A stretch of 14,318 nt of DNA from Nitrospinota bacterium (GTDB lineage Bacteria > Nitrospinota_A > UBA7883 > JADGGD01): assembly GCA_015229165.1 (NCBI GenBank), contig JADGCD010000036.1, positions 1 through 14,318 of the forward strand. Direction: 5' to 3'. The notes under the pieces were generated by a model, which saw nothing but the letters and a program-made list of their open reading frames with translations, was not told the origin of the DNA and did not search any database. The position numbers and the translations under genes are program-made. Shown here piece after piece: positions 13,322 to 14,318 of this stretch. How positions within the stretch are numbered: the stretch's first letter is position 1; every line of letters begins with the position of its first letter.

Positions 13322-13532
13322 CGCGCGCGAGGGGCACGACGCCCGACCGTTTCCCTTTTACCTCCGGCGTCTCGACCGCTCTCCAACGCCCATAGCCAAA
13401 AATGGTCAAAAGCGTTGCGGCCTCGGCTCTCACGCAGGCCGCCGACAGGGACAAAGGTAATAAGAAGCAGGTTTCGCTTGGGTTCCGTTCAAAGGGCCAC
13501 TGCATTCGTTCGTGATCCCTTATAATGGCCCG
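13322..13532 (+). other. Intergenic stretch after dnaX
   Basis: These 211 bases contain no gene I can support. Just after the dnaX stop, GGGC-ACGAC-GCCC (about 13334-13346) followed by a T-rich run (GACCGTTTCCCTTTTACC) may be a weak terminator. The end carries the promoter of the next gene. Confidence 0.4.
13521..13526 (+). promoter_or_regulatory. -10 element immediately before the 5'-nucleotidase gene
   Basis: A perfect TATAAT ends six bases before ATG 13533, so transcription should begin at or next to the start codon. The -35 region is poor. There is no Shine-Dalgarno. Confidence 0.6.
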
Positions 13533-14318
13533 ATGAACGGCCACCTCAGAATCCTTGCGTCCCTTTTTCTTTTCCTCACCGCCTGCGTCGCCGGGGGAGG
13601 GGAGAGCGTCACCCTGCTCCATACCAACGACACCTATTCCATAGTCTCCGGCGCTGATGGCAGCGGCGGCGCCGCCCGGGTGGCCACCGTCATCGGCCGG
13701 TTGCGGGCCGAGCGCCCCGGCGCCCTGCTCCTCCACTCCGGCGACTTCCTCTCCCCCGAGCTCATGTCCGGTGTTTTTCGCGGGCGGCAGATGATCGACA
13801 CCATGAACCTCCTCAAGTACGACTACGTCACCTTGGGGAACCACGAGTTCGACTTCGGCCTCGACGTTCTCGACCAGCGGATCGGCGAGTCCCGTTTCCA
13901 CTGGCTCATCTCTAATCTCACCCGCAACGGCGCCCCCTGGCCCGGCTCCCACCCGGGGCGGGTGGTGGTGGTCAATGGACGCCGCATCGGGTTTTTCGGT
14001 CTGTTGACCCCAGACACCGTGACCATCGCCGGGCTTCCCCCCGATGTGGCGGTGGACAATCCGGTGGAGGCGGGACGGGATGAGGCCCGACGGCTGAGGG
14101 GCGAGGGGGCCGAGGCGGTGGTGGCCCTGACCCATCTGTCGTGGGCCGAAGACCGGCGTCTGGCCGAGGAGGTTCCCGAGATCGACCTGATCCTCGGCGG
14201 CCACGATCACGACAAGGGGACCGTCACCGCCGGACGGACGGTCATCGTCAAATCGGGCGCCGACTGGAAATGGGTCGGCGTGGTCCGGTTCGTCCCCGGC
14301 GGGGCGGTGTCGGTGGAG
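13533..14318 (+). CDS. 5'-nucleotidase/UshA-type metallophosphatase lipoprotein (partial)
   Basis: 262 codons are visible before the right edge cuts the gene; there is no stop, so it was found by reading the frame. The protein starts with a lipoprotein signal (LFLFLTAC, lipobox LTAC with Cys18), placing it in the periplasm, membrane-anchored. The calcineurin-like dimetal domain follows: LLHTNDTYS (28-36; D33, with Tyr35 at the usual second metal-ligand His), HSGDFLSPELMSG (68-80; D71), LGNHEFDFGLDVL (101-113; N103/H104), ALTHLSWAED (198-207; His201) and LGGHDHDKG (221-229; His224, His226). It should hydrolyse nucleotides or related phosphate esters; the C-terminal substrate domain lies outside the window. 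An in-frame GTG at 13512 is a less likely start. It has the same orientation as dnaX but is 211 bases downstream with its own promoter. Confidence 0.88.
   Translation, partial: MNGHLRILASLFLFLTACVAGGGESVTLLHTNDTYSIVSGADGSGGAARVATVIGRLRAERPGALLLHSGDFLSPELMSGVFRGRQMIDTMNLLKYDYVTLGNHEFDFGLDVLDQRIGESRFHWLISNLTRNGAPWPGSHPGRVVVVNGRRIGFFGLLTPDTVTIAGLPPDVAVDNPVEAGRDEARRLRGEGAEAVVALTHLSWAEDRRLAEEVPEIDLILGGHDHDKGTVTAGRTVIVKSGADWKWVGVVRFVPGGAVSVE

Noticed and set aside
1..14318. tRNA genes, CRISPR arrays, toxin-antitoxin pairs, prophage or insertion-sequence genes
   Set aside because: I looked on both strands and saw no repeat-spacer pattern, tRNA cloverleaf, or transposase, integrase or toxin motif.

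Overview
This is a GC-rich window with short intergenic gaps from a Gram-negative, probably flagellated bacterium. Outer-envelope proteins (an OmpA-domain protein, a lipobox phosphoesterase, a TPR-type exported protein resembling the N-terminus of cell-wall amidases), a small bacterial SRP RNA and a YjfB-type motility gene behind a FliA-like promoter all point that way. The about 480-residue class II aldolase and the amidase-like N-terminus recall former Deltaproteobacteria (Desulfuromonas/Geobacter-like groups). That placement is an impression from family resemblance, not a result.

Layout. 1-509: start of an exported TPR-like protein on the minus strand, cut by the left edge. 516-785: intergenic, with a strong minus-strand promoter and a possible three-way-junction fold. 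786-1965: a two-gene plus-strand unit, an unrecognised coiled-coil protein and AcpS. 2181-5026: minus-strand yjfB-like gene, large class II fructose-bisphosphate aldolase and a ZNT9-like CDF transporter, each with its own promoter candidate, plus two good terminators. 5116-6252: a DUF1905 protein facing an OmpA-domain protein tail to tail, with only 3 bases between stops. 6361-6390: a fragment resembling repeats linked to REP-associated transposases. 6466-7644: a nitronate-monooxygenase-like flavoprotein. 7765-8956: arsR-arsM arsenic methylation operon. 9114-9231: SRP RNA. 9309-10040: a receiver-PilZ-like protein whose phospho-acceptor Asp is Ala. 10068-11435: AGCS sodium:amino-acid symporter. 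11579-13321: dnaX. 13533 to right edge: a lipoprotein 5'-nucleotidase-type metallophosphatase.

Most of the window is housekeeping: lipid carrier activation (AcpS), glycolysis/gluconeogenesis (aldolase), protein targeting (SRP RNA), replication (DnaX) and envelope. The accessory part is the arsenic pair. ArsR probably represses and ArsM methylates arsenite; no efflux pump or arsenate reductase lies within the window.

The points that most deserve a second look are the degenerate receiver fused to a PilZ-like domain, the ArsR with unusual cysteines and an apparently leaderless transcript, the FliA-type promoter of yjfB, the REP/RAYT-like fragment, and the repeated extended -10 promoter TGC-TATAMT in front of three genes. 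I found no convincing wholly new system: no CRISPR array, prophage, toxin-antitoxin pair or insertion sequence is visible.
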